A stretch of 64,000 bases of DNA from Ralstonia pickettii (GTDB taxonomy: Bacteria > Pseudomonadota > Gammaproteobacteria > Burkholderiales > Burkholderiaceae), in assembly GCF_001699815.1 (NCBI RefSeq), contig NZ_MCGB01000061.1:248001-312000 (forward strand), given 5' to 3'. Shown piece after piece: positions 37,195 to 46,954 of this stretch. Both the position numbers and the translations under genes were made by a program. The notes under the pieces are model-generated. The model saw only the letters and a list, made by a program, of their open reading frames with translations, was not told the origin of the DNA and did no database searches. Numbering within the stretch: position 1 is the first letter of the stretch; the number at the start of each line of letters is the position of its first letter.

Positions 37195-38390
37195 GATCTG
37201 AACTACAATTGACTATCTTTCTGGGCAAGCCGATACGAGGCTTGTCCGCCAGTTCAACGCTCGCTAGCCGGCCCGTCTTTTTGAGGACGAACGAACCCAT
37301 CCAGCGCTTCCATAAACGCTGGTCCAATGCCGAGCCCGGAGAAAATTCACAGGTAAAATCTCGCCCTTCCCGATTAATTTCGGGATTGGTTTGACTTAAA
37401 GCTGCCGCCGCACTCTCCGGCTATTTCTCCGCAGCTGCCGTGGGGCTTCTGACTTAACTCATTACCGCTCCTTCCCGCGCGCTAACTCCACGAGTCGCGT
37501 TCAGCTAATCAACTTGGTTTCAAGAACACCATTGATGCCCCTGAGGGGTGTGGCATCACGTTCGTGACGGGCCAGTGCCTCCGGAAGATCACATTACGCG
37601 ATCTCCCCAACGTTTCTAGCCCCCACGTGAAATGGTAGCCAATTTCATCTCTTCTCCGGTACGGCAATCAACACAACGAAAGCGGGCACTAACTACATGC
37701 TCGCTACGGCAGTTTCTTCAGAAAAAATATTTTTATTAAGCAGAAGCAGCCGATAGTATTTTCGGCGAAGAAATGGCCCAAGCCACGCCAGCCGAGTGCT
37801 CTGTCACGGCGCCGCCGGAGCCCTCCTTGCGCTGGAAGGGGGCGAACTGGAGTGCTCGAGAAACGACCGGTGCGAACGGCTTGTCGCATGCAGTCGATTG
37901 AAGGTGTGAGGTACCGGCAATGACTCCTTCCAACGGATGAAGTACGTGGAGCCGGTATGGATGGCTTCTGAGCTGACGTTTCAGATGGAGCAATTGGTAT
38001 GTATTTTTACACTCCAACAACACTCCTGTTATAGCCCGTCAGACGCTTGTTTCAAGGGAAACTTGTGTAGAAGCGTTCAGCGCAGAAAGTTATAGTATGT
38101 ATAAATACACGCCACGAACGAATGCGGTTTGAGCATGGGTGGCCGATACCTGTGCAAAAGGACCGTGAGCGCAGAGGCCCACTTGGTGGGATGCCTGCAC
38201 CCTGAAAACGCGTACAAGTTTCGGACAACACAACAGCAACGGCGGTACGCGGACCACGCCACAAGGAAGGAAATGCGCCAAGAGGAGCACTTTTGCTCCA
38301 CCAGCTAGTTTTGCTGTACAGCAAAACTAGCGTTATTCGCTAAATGACCCGGGTGCAGTGACGAAAAAGCCGCTCGTCATAGGAGGAGAC
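37195..38390. other. Gene-free interval beyond tnsA, expected to hold one transposon end
   Basis: About 1.2 kb without a convincing gene. The first 500 bases have repeated short CG- and T-rich words and probably include the transposon end and TnsB sites, but I could not define a terminal repeat. Around 37730 the sequence is AT-rich (GAAAAAATATTTTTATT). A perfect 28-bp palindrome lies near the right side. Confidence 0.4.
38304..38331. promoter_or_regulatory. Perfect 28-bp palindrome upstream of a small gene
   Basis: The half site GCTAGTTTTGCTGT is followed immediately by its exact reverse complement, with no spacer. The centre is TGTACA. It lies 60 bases before the start of the next gene, a typical operator position. 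A recombination or resolution site is another possibility. Confidence 0.6.
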
Positions 38391-38735
38391 ATGGCGAATC
38401 GAACGGTACCGACCGACTTCCCGCGCCAACCGCCATTGGGCTCCGTGCCGGGTGCGCAGCCCAAGCTCTTGGTACGGCAGATCAACGGCCGTTATATCAC
38501 CGGGCTCACGGAAGAAGAGTGGCTGGAGCGGTACGAATGCTGTGAAGACCTGGCACAACAGTTCGTCAGCTACTGCGCGCGCAAGATTGCTGAAAATCCG
38601 TCATTGACTCAGGAGGGGTGCCTAACCCGCGCACGTAAGGGATTCGCGCTGAAGGTGCAACAAGGCGAGTGGGACTTCTCACCGGCGGAGCAAGATTGGG
38701 TAATGAAGCGGGCTCGGCAGATTCTTGGCTGGTGA
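38391..38735 (+). CDS. Conserved small hypothetical protein
   Basis: 114 aa from ATG 38391, fixed by AGGAGGAG immediately upstream. The start MANRTVPTDFPRQPPLGSVP followed by PKLLVRQINGRY belongs to a family I recognise as common beside mobile and plasmid-derived DNA in proteobacteria. The rest is helical: EWLERYECCEDLAQQFVSYC, then W-DFSPAEQDWVMKRARQIL. No catalytic motif or localisation signal is seen. A perfect palindrome upstream may be its operator. Confidence 0.7.
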   Translation: MANRTVPTDFPRQPPLGSVPGAQPKLLVRQINGRYITGLTEEEWLERYECCEDLAQQFVSYCARKIAENPSLTQEGCLTRARKGFALKVQQGEWDFSPAEQDWVMKRARQILGW

Positions 38736-38797
38736 TCCGACCGAAACGGCAACGCAGAAGCCGCTGCTTACAGCGGCCTCCACGTGCTCCCCCGCCT

Positions 38798-39235
38798 GAC
38801 AGGCTATTTAATCAGGAAGCGGTCGCGATTCTTGCCAATCCAAGCGGGTACCCACCCGAGACATTCCCCGACTATGACTCGCCGCTCATCCTCATCAACA
38901 AGGACGACACTCAGGACTGCATCGTAGCAAACTTCGGATTTGCACCTGCCGAGTACGCTCCGGCAGGCATGCCCAACCCCATGAATGCGCGTGCGGAAAC
39001 AGTCGGCACCAATCGCATGTTTGGGAAGTATTGGCGGGCCTGCAATCTCTGCATCGTGCCGGTCGACGCCGTCTATGAGCCGTGCTATGAAACGGGCCAC
39101 AACGTACGGCACAAAATCTGGATTAAGGGCGAAAGCGAGTTCGGTATCGCAGGCATTTGGCGCACTTGGGAGTCGCCTACCGGTGGGCCGCCGCGCTACG
39201 CGTTCGCGATGCTGACGTTGAACGCTGGGGGTTGA
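38798..39235 (+). pseudogene. Truncated SRAP (SOS response-associated peptidase, YedK/HMCES-like) remnant
   Basis: The frame encodes segments of the SRAP domain: GFAPAEYAPAGMPNPMNARAETV with the conserved N-A-R-x-E, then IVPVDAVYEPC, and EFGIAGIWRTWESP ... YAFAMLTLNA. The N-terminal MCGR with the catalytic Cys2 is missing, and the frame stops just after the segment that normally leads to the active His (RFH motif). It therefore lacks residues needed for abasic-site crosslinking and is a remnant. Confidence 0.75.
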
Positions 39236-40122
39236 GGCAGCGTGACGGCCAGCGCCGGCAGCAATGCTCGATCGGCCAGCGACATTTCTGCTTGCTGAGC
39301 AGGCAACCACTCTTTGCTGCGGCTCACAGCCACTGCGAATTTTTCATCTCAACATGGGGCTGGCCGTACTCGCCGTAGCGCCCCAAAGAACAGATCAGAC
39401 TGCTCGCGCTGATCTTGATTCGCGCAGCCACTTGGACCGCTAGCGCCGCGTCTACCTTGCACACAACGCTACTCGCGGAAGAACCACCACGGTTACGGCT
39501 ACATCCGGCTCGAACTCGCTCACCGAAGGCTCTTGGCCACCGCCACTGCGCATAAATGCAGTGCACTGGGTCATAAGTAGCGGCATAGCCATCTCTGCCC
39601 CCTTCTCCCCAAGGGGAAGCTGCACTGCAGCATGGTGATTGCGCTCAACGCCTAGTCTCGCCCTGAACTACCCGGGCCTTGCAAGAACAGGGGAGTGCAG
39701 ACAAACCTAGACCGCGCCGGTCACCGAGTCTGCATACAGCAAAAGATATTAATCTTTTTTAATTCTGATATTAGAGATACGACACTCAAGCTGGAGAGCT
39801 GCCGTACGACGACCACAAAAAATTGAGCCTCTCAATGTGCGCCACTCTTGTCCTCCAAATTCGCGGGCACATTAGTGCTTTAGTCTGATAGTGACGCACG
39901 CTACCGCTGCCTATACCAAAGCATTTGCGAAAAATGCTATAGAGACCGAGAGCACGGTACGCACTTGGGAGGAGGCCTCATCGAAAAAGAGCAAATAAAA
40001 GGTCGCCTTGCTTAATTTCAACAAGCACATTCCCGCGCAGTTGCTTCTGCACCGCGCGACCGACTGTCAGTTGATGCGCCTCAACATACATTTCTTCTTA
40101 TCAAAAAATGAGGGCGTGGATT
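39236..40122. other. Gene-free, increasingly AT-rich interval
   Basis: About 890 bases between the SRAP remnant and a secreted protein gene. No frame has recognisable similarity. From about 39740 the base composition drops sharply in GC (for example AATCTTTTTTAATTCTG), matching the following two genes and marking foreign DNA. Confidence 0.4.
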
Positions 40123-40623
40123 ATGATTAAAAACACTTTCCGACGCATATCAAATGCAATAGTAATTCTTATCGTTGCCGCAAGCACTCCGTCAATATCG
40201 CATAGCCAAACCGTTACCCGATCCGGGGATGCTCACATGCAAAATGACTATTCTCACATCGGACACGAATTACGGAAAGAAATTGACGCTGAATATAAAA
40301 AAATAAAAGAAAGAAAAATATCCACCCATAACAATAAATCAGACATATCTGCGTTGATCGAAAAATATATACCAATCGGCTCATCTTTTGATGCCGCAGA
40401 AGAAATACTTAAAAATGCCGGCTTCACAGTTAGCCCGAGACCAGGACCAAATCCAGTAGGAAACCGCCCTGACAGATATTCAGTTGTGGCGGCCATATCA
40501 CCGTTGGAATCTAGCTTCCCAAAAAAAACAGATGTTTATGTATTTTTGACCCCAAAGAATCACGGTGACTACACAAGCGGCATCGCAGAAATATCTGCAA
40601 AAATCACCATCTCTTTCGTCTGA
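40123..40623 (+). CDS. Secreted hypothetical protein, AT-rich
   Basis: About 166 aa from ATG 40123; an ATG at 40108 is also possible. The N-terminal signal peptide (KNTFRRISNAIVILIVAASTPSISHSQ) has a cleavage site near HSQ. The mature part is helical and lysine-rich (RKEIDAEYKKIKERK), then IEKYIPIGSSFDAAEEILKNAGF. That last segment resembles the IG-xS-xxxAxxxL-xxAGF pattern of small secreted immunity or inhibitor-like proteins. It lies nine bases before the RTX-type fragment, so it could be its accessory or immunity partner. Codon use is much more AT-rich than the core genes. Confidence 0.6.
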   Translation: MIKNTFRRISNAIVILIVAASTPSISHSQTVTRSGDAHMQNDYSHIGHELRKEIDAEYKKIKERKISTHNNKSDISALIEKYIPIGSSFDAAEEILKNAGFTVSPRPGPNPVGNRPDRYSVVAAISPLESSFPKKTDVYVFLTPKNHGDYTSGIAEISAKITISFV

Positions 40624-40632
40624 GAGGGAAAA

Positions 40633-41646
40633 ATGGCCAACGAGACGATATCGATTGTATATGAGCCGCTCGGCGTTTTTCACGGCGTCACTTACTATCA
40701 CGAGACATTACTTTACACGAACTCCGACGGCGATCAGTTCATGGCGACAGCGGCCCCTTCATCGCAACCCGCGCCAGGAACTGGAGATTTAGATAACATC
40801 TCGAATGCGTCCGGGGCCGCAATGACGAATGGACAATCGCCATACGGAACACTAATCACAAACACAGGAGCATTATCGAGTTTTGATCCAGCGGATGTTT
40901 CAAGACTTCTGGGCAGCACCGCCAACCCCAACCCATCCCAAGTCGTTGCATCCGGTGCTGACTTAAGTACCAAATGGAATCAAATAGTTTCAGCGGAAAA
41001 TGAGCTCGCAACAGAGAATCTTCCTTATTCTCCACTTACGCAAAATTCAAATTCCATTGCAAACACTGCCCTTACAGCAGCAGGTATAGACACACCTCTA
41101 AACGATGGAGTCCTCGGCAAATATTGGACACCTGCATCGAGCAACATACTGAGAGGCGCATTTATCCCTAGCCCTCGCAATCCGTTCCCATTCGTCGGGA
41201 GCAGATGTGATGCTGCATATGCAGCGGCGGTCGCGGCAGCCTTCAACCGCAGCCTTGTGGATCCATTGGTTATAGATCTATCAGGAAACGGGGTGCAGTT
41301 GATTCCATTGGCTCAATCAAACGCACACTTCGATTTATACAACACTGGCTTCGCGGTTCACACCGGTTGGGTGGGCTCACAAACCGGGATTCTGGTCGAT
41401 AATCCGGGGGCCAGCGGTACAATTGACAACATCACTGCGCTATTTGGAAACGCGAGCACAGATGGTTTTTCTGCCTTAGCGGCGTTGGATACAAATCACG
41501 ATGGAATAATTGATGCGTCGGACGCCGGCTTCTCCAACTTAGAAATTTGGACCGACACAAACGGGATACGTTTGTCTACAAGACTGGCTATGGCTACCTT
41601 GAAATCTACGAGTACGACCCGAACCCAACAAACAACAACGTCCTAG
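40633..41646 (+). pseudogene. RTX-type calcium-binding protein gene, internally deleted and frameshifted
   Basis: 337 codons. The N-terminal part is novel (SIVYEPLGVFHGVTYYHETLLYT). Residues about 215-310 match the large RTX adhesin/toxin module DPLVIDLSGNGVQ, with GTIDNITALFG, DGFSALAALDTNHDGIIDASD and LEIWTDTNG. At about 41566 the expected D-G of TNGD is fused, one frame off, to GDTFVYKTGYGYLEIYEYD, which is part of a C-terminal RTX repeat. The result is an internal deletion that also destroys the frame. The shifted frame continues into an IS remnant. The original protein was probably much larger and exported by type I secretion. Confidence 0.65.
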
Positions 41647-41667
41647 AACTTGGCGCGGGCAGACGCC

Positions 41668-41711
41668 GGAAATCTCCACTTCTGGACGGTACTAATTCCG
41701 GTGTAGGGTCA
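41668..41711 (+). mobile_element. IS3-type right-end remnant (copy A)
   Basis: 44 bases match the end of the transposase remnant at 51665-51707, including GGTACTAATTCCGGTGT and the terminal GGGTCA. The orientation is the same as the downstream copy. It ends the decayed RTX gene. Confidence 0.65.
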
Positions 41712-41749
41712 GTGTCGGTAAAACAATCAAAAGGAAGGGAGGGGCCTGT

Positions 41750-41905
41750 GTGAAGAGCTCACACAAGAACCACTACCGCCGTGCAATACGGCCAAGCAGC
41801 GGATGGGCGCAAAGCGAAGCAATGCGCCGAGACGGTCTAGCCGTTCAAAGTGCGATCGAAAATCGCCTAGAACAACTGTCCATGGAGATCATTCCGCAGC
41901 TGTGA
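41750..41905 (+). CDS. Small open frame after IS remnant, uncertain
   Basis: A 51-codon frame from GTG 41750, preceded by AAGGAAGGGAGG, encodes VKSSHKNHYRRAIRPSS ... AIENRLEQLSMEIIPQL. The ribosome-binding site is good but there is no recognisable family. It could be a remnant. Confidence 0.3.
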   Translation: MKSSHKNHYRRAIRPSSGWAQSEAMRRDGLAVQSAIENRLEQLSMEIIPQL

Positions 41906-42136
41906 CGGGGCGGAGCGGCAACTACAAGCCACATTCTTTTGATCAGCGATGGCCGCAATCTTGGGCCTGATAACGGTAGTTGACGACAGGCGAAAGGCCG
42001 TGCTTCGGCCTTCCGGCACGACCGCGTCATAACCTTCGTCACACCACCTTTCATGCTCAAGGCTAAGACGCAGGCGCCACCCATTCAAGCCGCAGCGCCT
42101 TGCACTCGTCCGCTCTACCTACAGATGATAGGTTTC

Positions 42137-43536
42137 TTAGAGCGCAAGAATCTCCGACGCTGCTCGCATCCCAGATAAGTACGCACCGTGTACCGTCTGA
42201 AAGTATGAGCTGTCGGTGGCTTCCCCGGCGAAAAAAAGACGGTTGCCAACATTGCTTGCCAGGTCGGTGCGCATCCGCGGAGTGGAGCCAAGTGGGTTGT
42301 AAGAATAGGATCCTCTTGCATACGGATCGACATTCCAGCGCGTGATCATTGAATCAATTGGATCGGGAATATTGCGCCCATACATTCTGCGAAGCGTCAG
42401 CATAGCGTCCGCGACAATCGCGCTATCGCTCCAACTTTCAATTTCTCGACCGAAAGCTGCCGCGTTGAACCCCAGCAAGATGGGCTGCCCAGTTGGGCGC
42501 GTGAAGCTGACCCACTCAGTCCAACGACCGTACCTTGTACGATCGGGAACGTAGTTGATCCAATCGAGCCCTCCGTCCCAGAATGAATACGGGAAGCGCA
42601 GATAACACTTGTTCAGTAGCCCCATGCCCAACTTGGCGATTGCGGTTTGCTTTGCCGCAGGCAGTTCGGGCGAGAAACTGACGGCGCCGGACTGCAATAC
42701 ACCGAGCGGTAATGTAACGACAACGCGCCTGCCTGCGAATACGCCCTTGGACGTCGATACCGTGACATCTGTGTCGGCGTTGTACGAAATGGAGTTGACT
42801 ACGTGACCTAGGCGGATGTCCAGCCCCGATGCTAGGTTGTCCACTAGCACTCCATATCCGTCTAGGAATAGTCCCTCGTTGCCGGGGAATTGTTTGCCGC
42901 TGTCGTACCAGAAGGTGGAAAGACTCGTTGTTTCCCCCCCATACTCATGCTCAATCGACGAGTTCAACAAGAAATCAATGCGTTGCTGATCTGTGACGGA
43001 GCGATTTGCGTAGTTCGTACCTCTATAGGCGGAATCGCGTACGGAAGCATCATTGTCGGCAGCCTGTGCCTGGGAAATTGCTCCACGAACTGCGGCCCTC
43101 AACGAGGCAATCTGTGCTGTCGCACTTGCATCGAGCTTTGTACCGTCGCTGTCAAATATCACAGCGTCTCTGGCGCCGGTTGTCGTTAAGCGGGCCCCGA
43201 TCTGGCGCGCGAGCTGCGCGATTGGATTGCGCTGGTCGTCGCCATGAATCCAAGATGCACCCAGATCGACGGGTGCATCACTCCATTTCCGGTTTGTGAA
43301 AAGTCTGCCACCGGTGCGGTCACGGGCTTCAAGAACAACGACTTCGTTTCCTGCCTCTTTCAGCATTTTCGCGGCAGCGAGGCCGGCTACACCAGCCCCA
43401 ATGACGAGAATGCGGCCCGTGCGCCCATCGGCGGACGTTGGGTGGGTCCTATGCTGGCGGGGCTATCACCTTCCCCGCCGCCGCAACCGGATAGAAGCAA
43501 CGTCCCAGTAGCGATCAGAAAATCACGACGATCCAT
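42137..43536 (-). pseudogene. Flavin amine oxidase (FAD-dependent), frameshifted near the N-terminus
   Basis: From ATG 43536 the frame encodes MDRRDFLIATGTLLLSGCGGG, a Tat-like/lipoprotein signal (lipobox LLSGC), then runs out of frame. The FAD domain RILVIGAGVAGLAAAKMLKEAG, with GGRLF and LGASWIHGD, is in another frame that has a stop upstream and no start before the dinucleotide-binding motif. A single-base change near the G run at 43459-43462 would join them. The C-terminus FFAGEATDSSYFQTVHGAYLSG is complete. The enzyme would be a polyamine- or monoamine-oxidase-like secreted flavoprotein, paralogous to the gene at 49917. It may be a true mutation or a sequence error. Confidence 0.75.
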
Positions 43537-44523
43537 ATTGAAAATTTCTAAAAATGTTAATTAATCTATTTAAAACAAATACGATTGCTGGCGCGTCTCA
43601 CTTCGGCATCCCGCCCATTTATTTGATTGTTCAGATAGTGCACTATATATAATTTTGAAATTTCTTAGAACTAAGTACTTTTCCATTGCCACGGCAAACA
43701 TAGATTTCGCACACTTTGCCTTGGCAATTTGTTTGGCCGAAACACGAGACGAGGATGCTTTTTCCTCATAGCGGGCGCTAGGAAAGCACAGGCCCCTTTT
43801 GAAGTCCTTTCATCGGTGAACTTGCAAGGGCTCTCTATTCAAATCGTCTATTGGATGGCGTCCAATTAATTGAATTTGTGGTTCATCGTGCACAGTGATG
43901 ATCATCCTCACGCGTGAACACGCCCAGGAGCGAGCTATGAGCGCCTCGTCGCAAGTTGCATCACTGGCATTCGAGCTTCCGAATGCAGAGGGGACCATCG
44001 CGCACCATCGATGAGCCAGCCAAGGAAGTCGGTTTGTAGGTCGGCCTTACTTGGCCATCGCGCTACGGGCACCCCAGAGCGTCGGCGCCCGCCGTGTAGA
44101 CACTAGCGTGTCCTAGAAAGCCCCTGACTACCGCACGTAGATGCCATATGGGCAAGGCTTGGCGATTTCAATGCTCGTATCGCTAGAGAGCCACAGTAAG
44201 AAGATTGACTACCAATCTATGGCGATTTCGAGGAGGCGGGTTCATGCCACATAGAGGCGAGCTGGTATGCATGTCACTCTTGTTCTTTCGAGAATATTTT
44301 CATTTACATAGGAATTACGAACAAATTTGGTGCATTTGTCAATTTGATTCTCATTGTTTTGAAAAAACATGTTGGATATCAGGAGAATGAAAGAAATCTT
44401 CTCAAGGCTACTCGGGCACCACCGTTAGCGTGCATGGCACATCTAAGATAAGTGATGCGATGTTGCTGCGAAGTGGGTCTTCGCTTGGTCACTTTGAATT
44501 TTAATGTAGAAGGTGGATCTACT
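43537..44523. other. AT-rich interval upstream of the flagellin gene
   Basis: About 990 bases between divergent amine oxidase and flagellin genes. No gene is supported. It is AT-rich and must carry the flagellin promoter, but I saw no clear sigma-28 (TAAA/GCCGATAA) or sigma-54 (TGGCAC/TTGCA) match. The last bases contain GAAGGTGG, the flagellin ribosome-binding site. Confidence 0.4.
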
Positions 44524-45345
44524 ATGCCTATTAGCCTCAACACCAACGTTTCATCTCTGCAGACGCAACAAGCACTGTCTCAATCCAGATCAGCTTTGGA
44601 AACCTCTCTGCAGCGTTTGTCGACGGGCCTGCGTGTGAATAGCGCCAAGGATGACGCGGCCGCTTACGCGGTGGCCAGCAGCCTGACCACCACGCTGAAC
44701 TCGCAAACGCAGGGTATTCAGAACGCGAACAATGCGTTGTCGTACTTGCAGACGGCAGATTCGTACATGGGACAGGTTGAAAACAACCTGCAGCGCATGC
44801 GCCAGCTAGCCGTTGAAGCCAACAACGGTGGCCTGTCGACGACTGATCAGGCCAACCTTGACAAGGAATTTCAAGTGCTGGCTTCGGCCAACAAGAACAT
44901 CCAGTCGAACGCGAACTACAACGGCGCAAAGCTGTTTGACGGGACGGTGACGTCCACCACGTTCCAGTATGGGCAAAACGCCACAACGGATGTCGCGACC
45001 ATTTCCAACGCCAACTTGTCGAGCTTTGGGACGCTAAGCGGGACAAGTGTTACTTCGGCGTCGAATGCTACGGCTGCGCAGTCGAAGATCGACTCGGACC
45101 TTGTTAGCTTGAAGGCCGCACGCGCCAACCTTGGCGCTCAGCAAAGCGGACTGAACTCGACGATCAGCACGTTGACATCGTCAAACACCGCGCTTGCGGC
45201 TGCAAAGTCGACCATGATCGATACCGATTACGCGGCTGAAACATCGAACATGACCCGACAAAACATCCTACAGCAAGCCGGCACGGCAATGCTCGCACAA
45301 GCCAATGCCGCCCCAAATAGCATTCTGAATCTTCTCAAAGGCTGA
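44524..45345 (+). CDS. fliC: Flagellin
   Basis: 273 aa from ATG 44524 (MPISLNTNVSSLQTQQALS), with AAGGTGG upstream; the longer open frame upstream is not used. The N-terminal D0/D1 domain (SLQRLSTGLRVNSAKDDAAAYAVASSL) and C-terminal D1/D0 (MTRQNILQQAGTAMLAQANAAPNSILNLLKG, in two halves) are complete. The surface-exposed D2/D3 region is almost absent, only about 60 Ser/Thr-rich residues. Flagellin is exported by the flagellar type III apparatus and forms the filament. This copy is isolated from any core flagellar operon in the window. Confidence 0.9.
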   Translation: MPISLNTNVSSLQTQQALSQSRSALETSLQRLSTGLRVNSAKDDAAAYAVASSLTTTLNSQTQGIQNANNALSYLQTADSYMGQVENNLQRMRQLAVEANNGGLSTTDQANLDKEFQVLASANKNIQSNANYNGAKLFDGTVTSTTFQYGQNATTDVATISNANLSSFGTLSGTSVTSASNATAAQSKIDSDLVSLKAARANLGAQQSGLNSTISTLTSSNTALAAAKSTMIDTDYAAETSNMTRQNILQQAGTAMLAQANAAPNSILNLLKG

Positions 45346-45702
45346 CCGTACGACGTGATGAAGTGCTGGTGGTCCCTGCGGGATCATCAGCGCGGTTGGT
45401 GTGCATTAGGGTGCCGGATTGAAAGGGAGGCTATAGCAGCCTTAGCATGCCAAGGCATTCGATCGCTGGCGATGTGCGGCCCGTCCGAGCGTGCATTCCT
45501 TCGCCTTCCCTTCAAGAACGCTGCCCATTGTGGCCACTTGATAGGCAAGCCACAAGCAATACCGGCCACCGCGGAGCGACCCCTGGGGTGTTCAACTCGA
45601 TGTCTTAAAAAGCAGCATCGAAACTTAAGAATGCGGAAGATGTTAGTGGGTAGTTGGTGCCGAGTTGGGAAGAACAATCATCCAAACTAAAGTGAGAGAG
45701 TC
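45346..45702. other. Interval between flagellin and hook genes
   Basis: 357 bases. A weak hairpin (GCTGGTGGTCCC/GGGATCATCAGC) lies about 20 bases after the flagellin stop and could attenuate transcription. Open frames here show no similarity to known families. Confidence 0.35.
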
Positions 45703-46908
45703 ATGGGATTTCAGCAAGGATTGAGCGGCCTCGATGCAGCATCAAAGAACCTCAGTTCCATTGGTAGCAACGTTGCAAACGTAAATACAGTCGGTTACAA
45801 AAAATCGACCGTTCAATTCGGTGATGTATACGCTCGCTCTTTGGTGGGGGCTACGGACAATCAGATTGGTCAGGGTGTAAGTGTGACCAGAGTTTCTCAA
45901 TCGTTTACTCAGGGCAACGTTACCGTTACCGGCAACCCACTCGACATCGCAATCAATGGCATGGGTTTCTACCGCATGGTTGATTCGTCAAGTGGTCAAG
46001 TTTCGTATACGCGCAACGGCCAATTTCAGACGGATAAGAACGGTTTCGTTATCTCCGCCACTGGTCAAAATTTGACTGGCTACGGTGTAGATGCGAGCGG
46101 CAAGGTGAACACCGCAGCTTTGACAAACCTCAGAATTCCCGTAAACGATCTGGTACCGCAAGCGACAAGAAACACAGCATTTGGTGTCAATCTGAATGCG
46201 GCAGCGGCGGTTCCGGGAGCTACGCCGTTCTCGCCAACCAACTCGGCGACGTTCAACCATTCCGTATCGGAACAGGTGTACGACGGCACTGGCGCACCTC
46301 ACATGATGACCAACTACTACGTCCGCACGGGTGCCGGTTGGAAGGTGTATTCGCAGGTGGACGGCACCAGTCCTGTCAGCGGCAATCCGGTTACAACTCT
46401 AACGTTCAATAGCAACGGGCAATTGACCTCAGGCTCCACCAAGATTGCGGTGTCTTTCCCCGGCATGTCTATCAATAGCATCGATTTTGCCGGGACAACG
46501 CAGTATGGGGGAGGTTACAACGACGTGATGGTTAAGCAAGACGGTTATGCGACGGGGCGCTTGGCTAGCTATTCGGTCGGAATCGACGGTACTGTTACTG
46601 GTCAGTACTCAAACGGGCGAAGCGCCGTGTTTGGACAAATCGCGATGGCAAACTTTAAAGCCCCTGAGGGATTGCAGAATATTGGCGGCAATCAATGGGT
46701 GGAGACAGCAAATTCGGGGTCGCCTAACTTAGGAACGCCGGGTATGGGGTCATTTGGTCTTTTGAGGTCTTCCGCAGTAGAGCAATCGAATGTGGATCTA
46801 AGTGTCGAGCTGGTCAACATGATTGTGGCCCAGCGCTCGTATCAAGCGAACGCACAAACAATAAAAACGGAGGATTCTCTTTTGCAGACGCTGGTTAGTA
46901 TTCGCTAA
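45703..46908 (+). CDS. flgE: Flagellar hook protein FlgE
   Basis: 401 aa. The N-terminal flagellar rod/hook motif is SGLDAASKNLSSIGSNVANVNTVGYKKS, with the hook-specific QGNVTVTGNPLDIAINGMGFYRM. A middle FlgE domain follows, then the C-terminal LVNMIVAQRSYQANAQTIKTEDSLLQTLVSI, the conserved export/assembly helix. It forms the flexible hook between rod and filament. Codon use is somewhat less GC-biased than the core genes. Start ATG 45703 follows GTGAGAGAG. Confidence 0.9.
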   Translation: MGFQQGLSGLDAASKNLSSIGSNVANVNTVGYKKSTVQFGDVYARSLVGATDNQIGQGVSVTRVSQSFTQGNVTVTGNPLDIAINGMGFYRMVDSSSGQVSYTRNGQFQTDKNGFVISATGQNLTGYGVDASGKVNTAALTNLRIPVNDLVPQATRNTAFGVNLNAAAAVPGATPFSPTNSATFNHSVSEQVYDGTGAPHMMTNYYVRTGAGWKVYSQVDGTSPVSGNPVTTLTFNSNGQLTSGSTKIAVSFPGMSINSIDFAGTTQYGGGYNDVMVKQDGYATGRLASYSVGIDGTVTGQYSNGRSAVFGQIAMANFKAPEGLQNIGGNQWVETANSGSPNLGTPGMGSFGLLRSSAVEQSNVDLSVELVNMIVAQRSYQANAQTIKTEDSLLQTLVSIR

Positions 46909-46954
46909 CCAATATTTCTTAGAGTAGTAGTGTGTAGGTTATAAAGGACCAAGC

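Larger units (their letters stand above)
24850..37700 (-). mobile_element. Tn7-like transposon (tnsA-tnsB-tnsC-tniQ with cargo), ends approximate
   Basis: The four transposition genes lie in the canonical order tnsA, tnsB, tnsC, tniQ on the minus strand, 37194 to 31174. TnsA, TnsB and TnsC catalytic residues are present, so the module could be active. The cargo lies between tniQ and the left boundary. As in Tn7, tnsA is expected close to one end, which places that end in the gene-free stretch after 37194. No CRISPR array or Cas gene is present, so this is not a CRISPR-associated transposon. Both limits are estimates from gene content and base composition. Confidence 0.7.

Noticed and set aside
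24850-38390. CRISPR-associated transposon
   Set aside because: No repeat-spacer array and no Cas gene were seen; the TniQ is long and TnsD-like.
42137-43366. Amine oxidase copy A as an intact 409-aa protein
   Set aside because: That start lies after the FAD dinucleotide-binding motif, so the protein would lack cofactor binding; a frameshifted gene explains it better.
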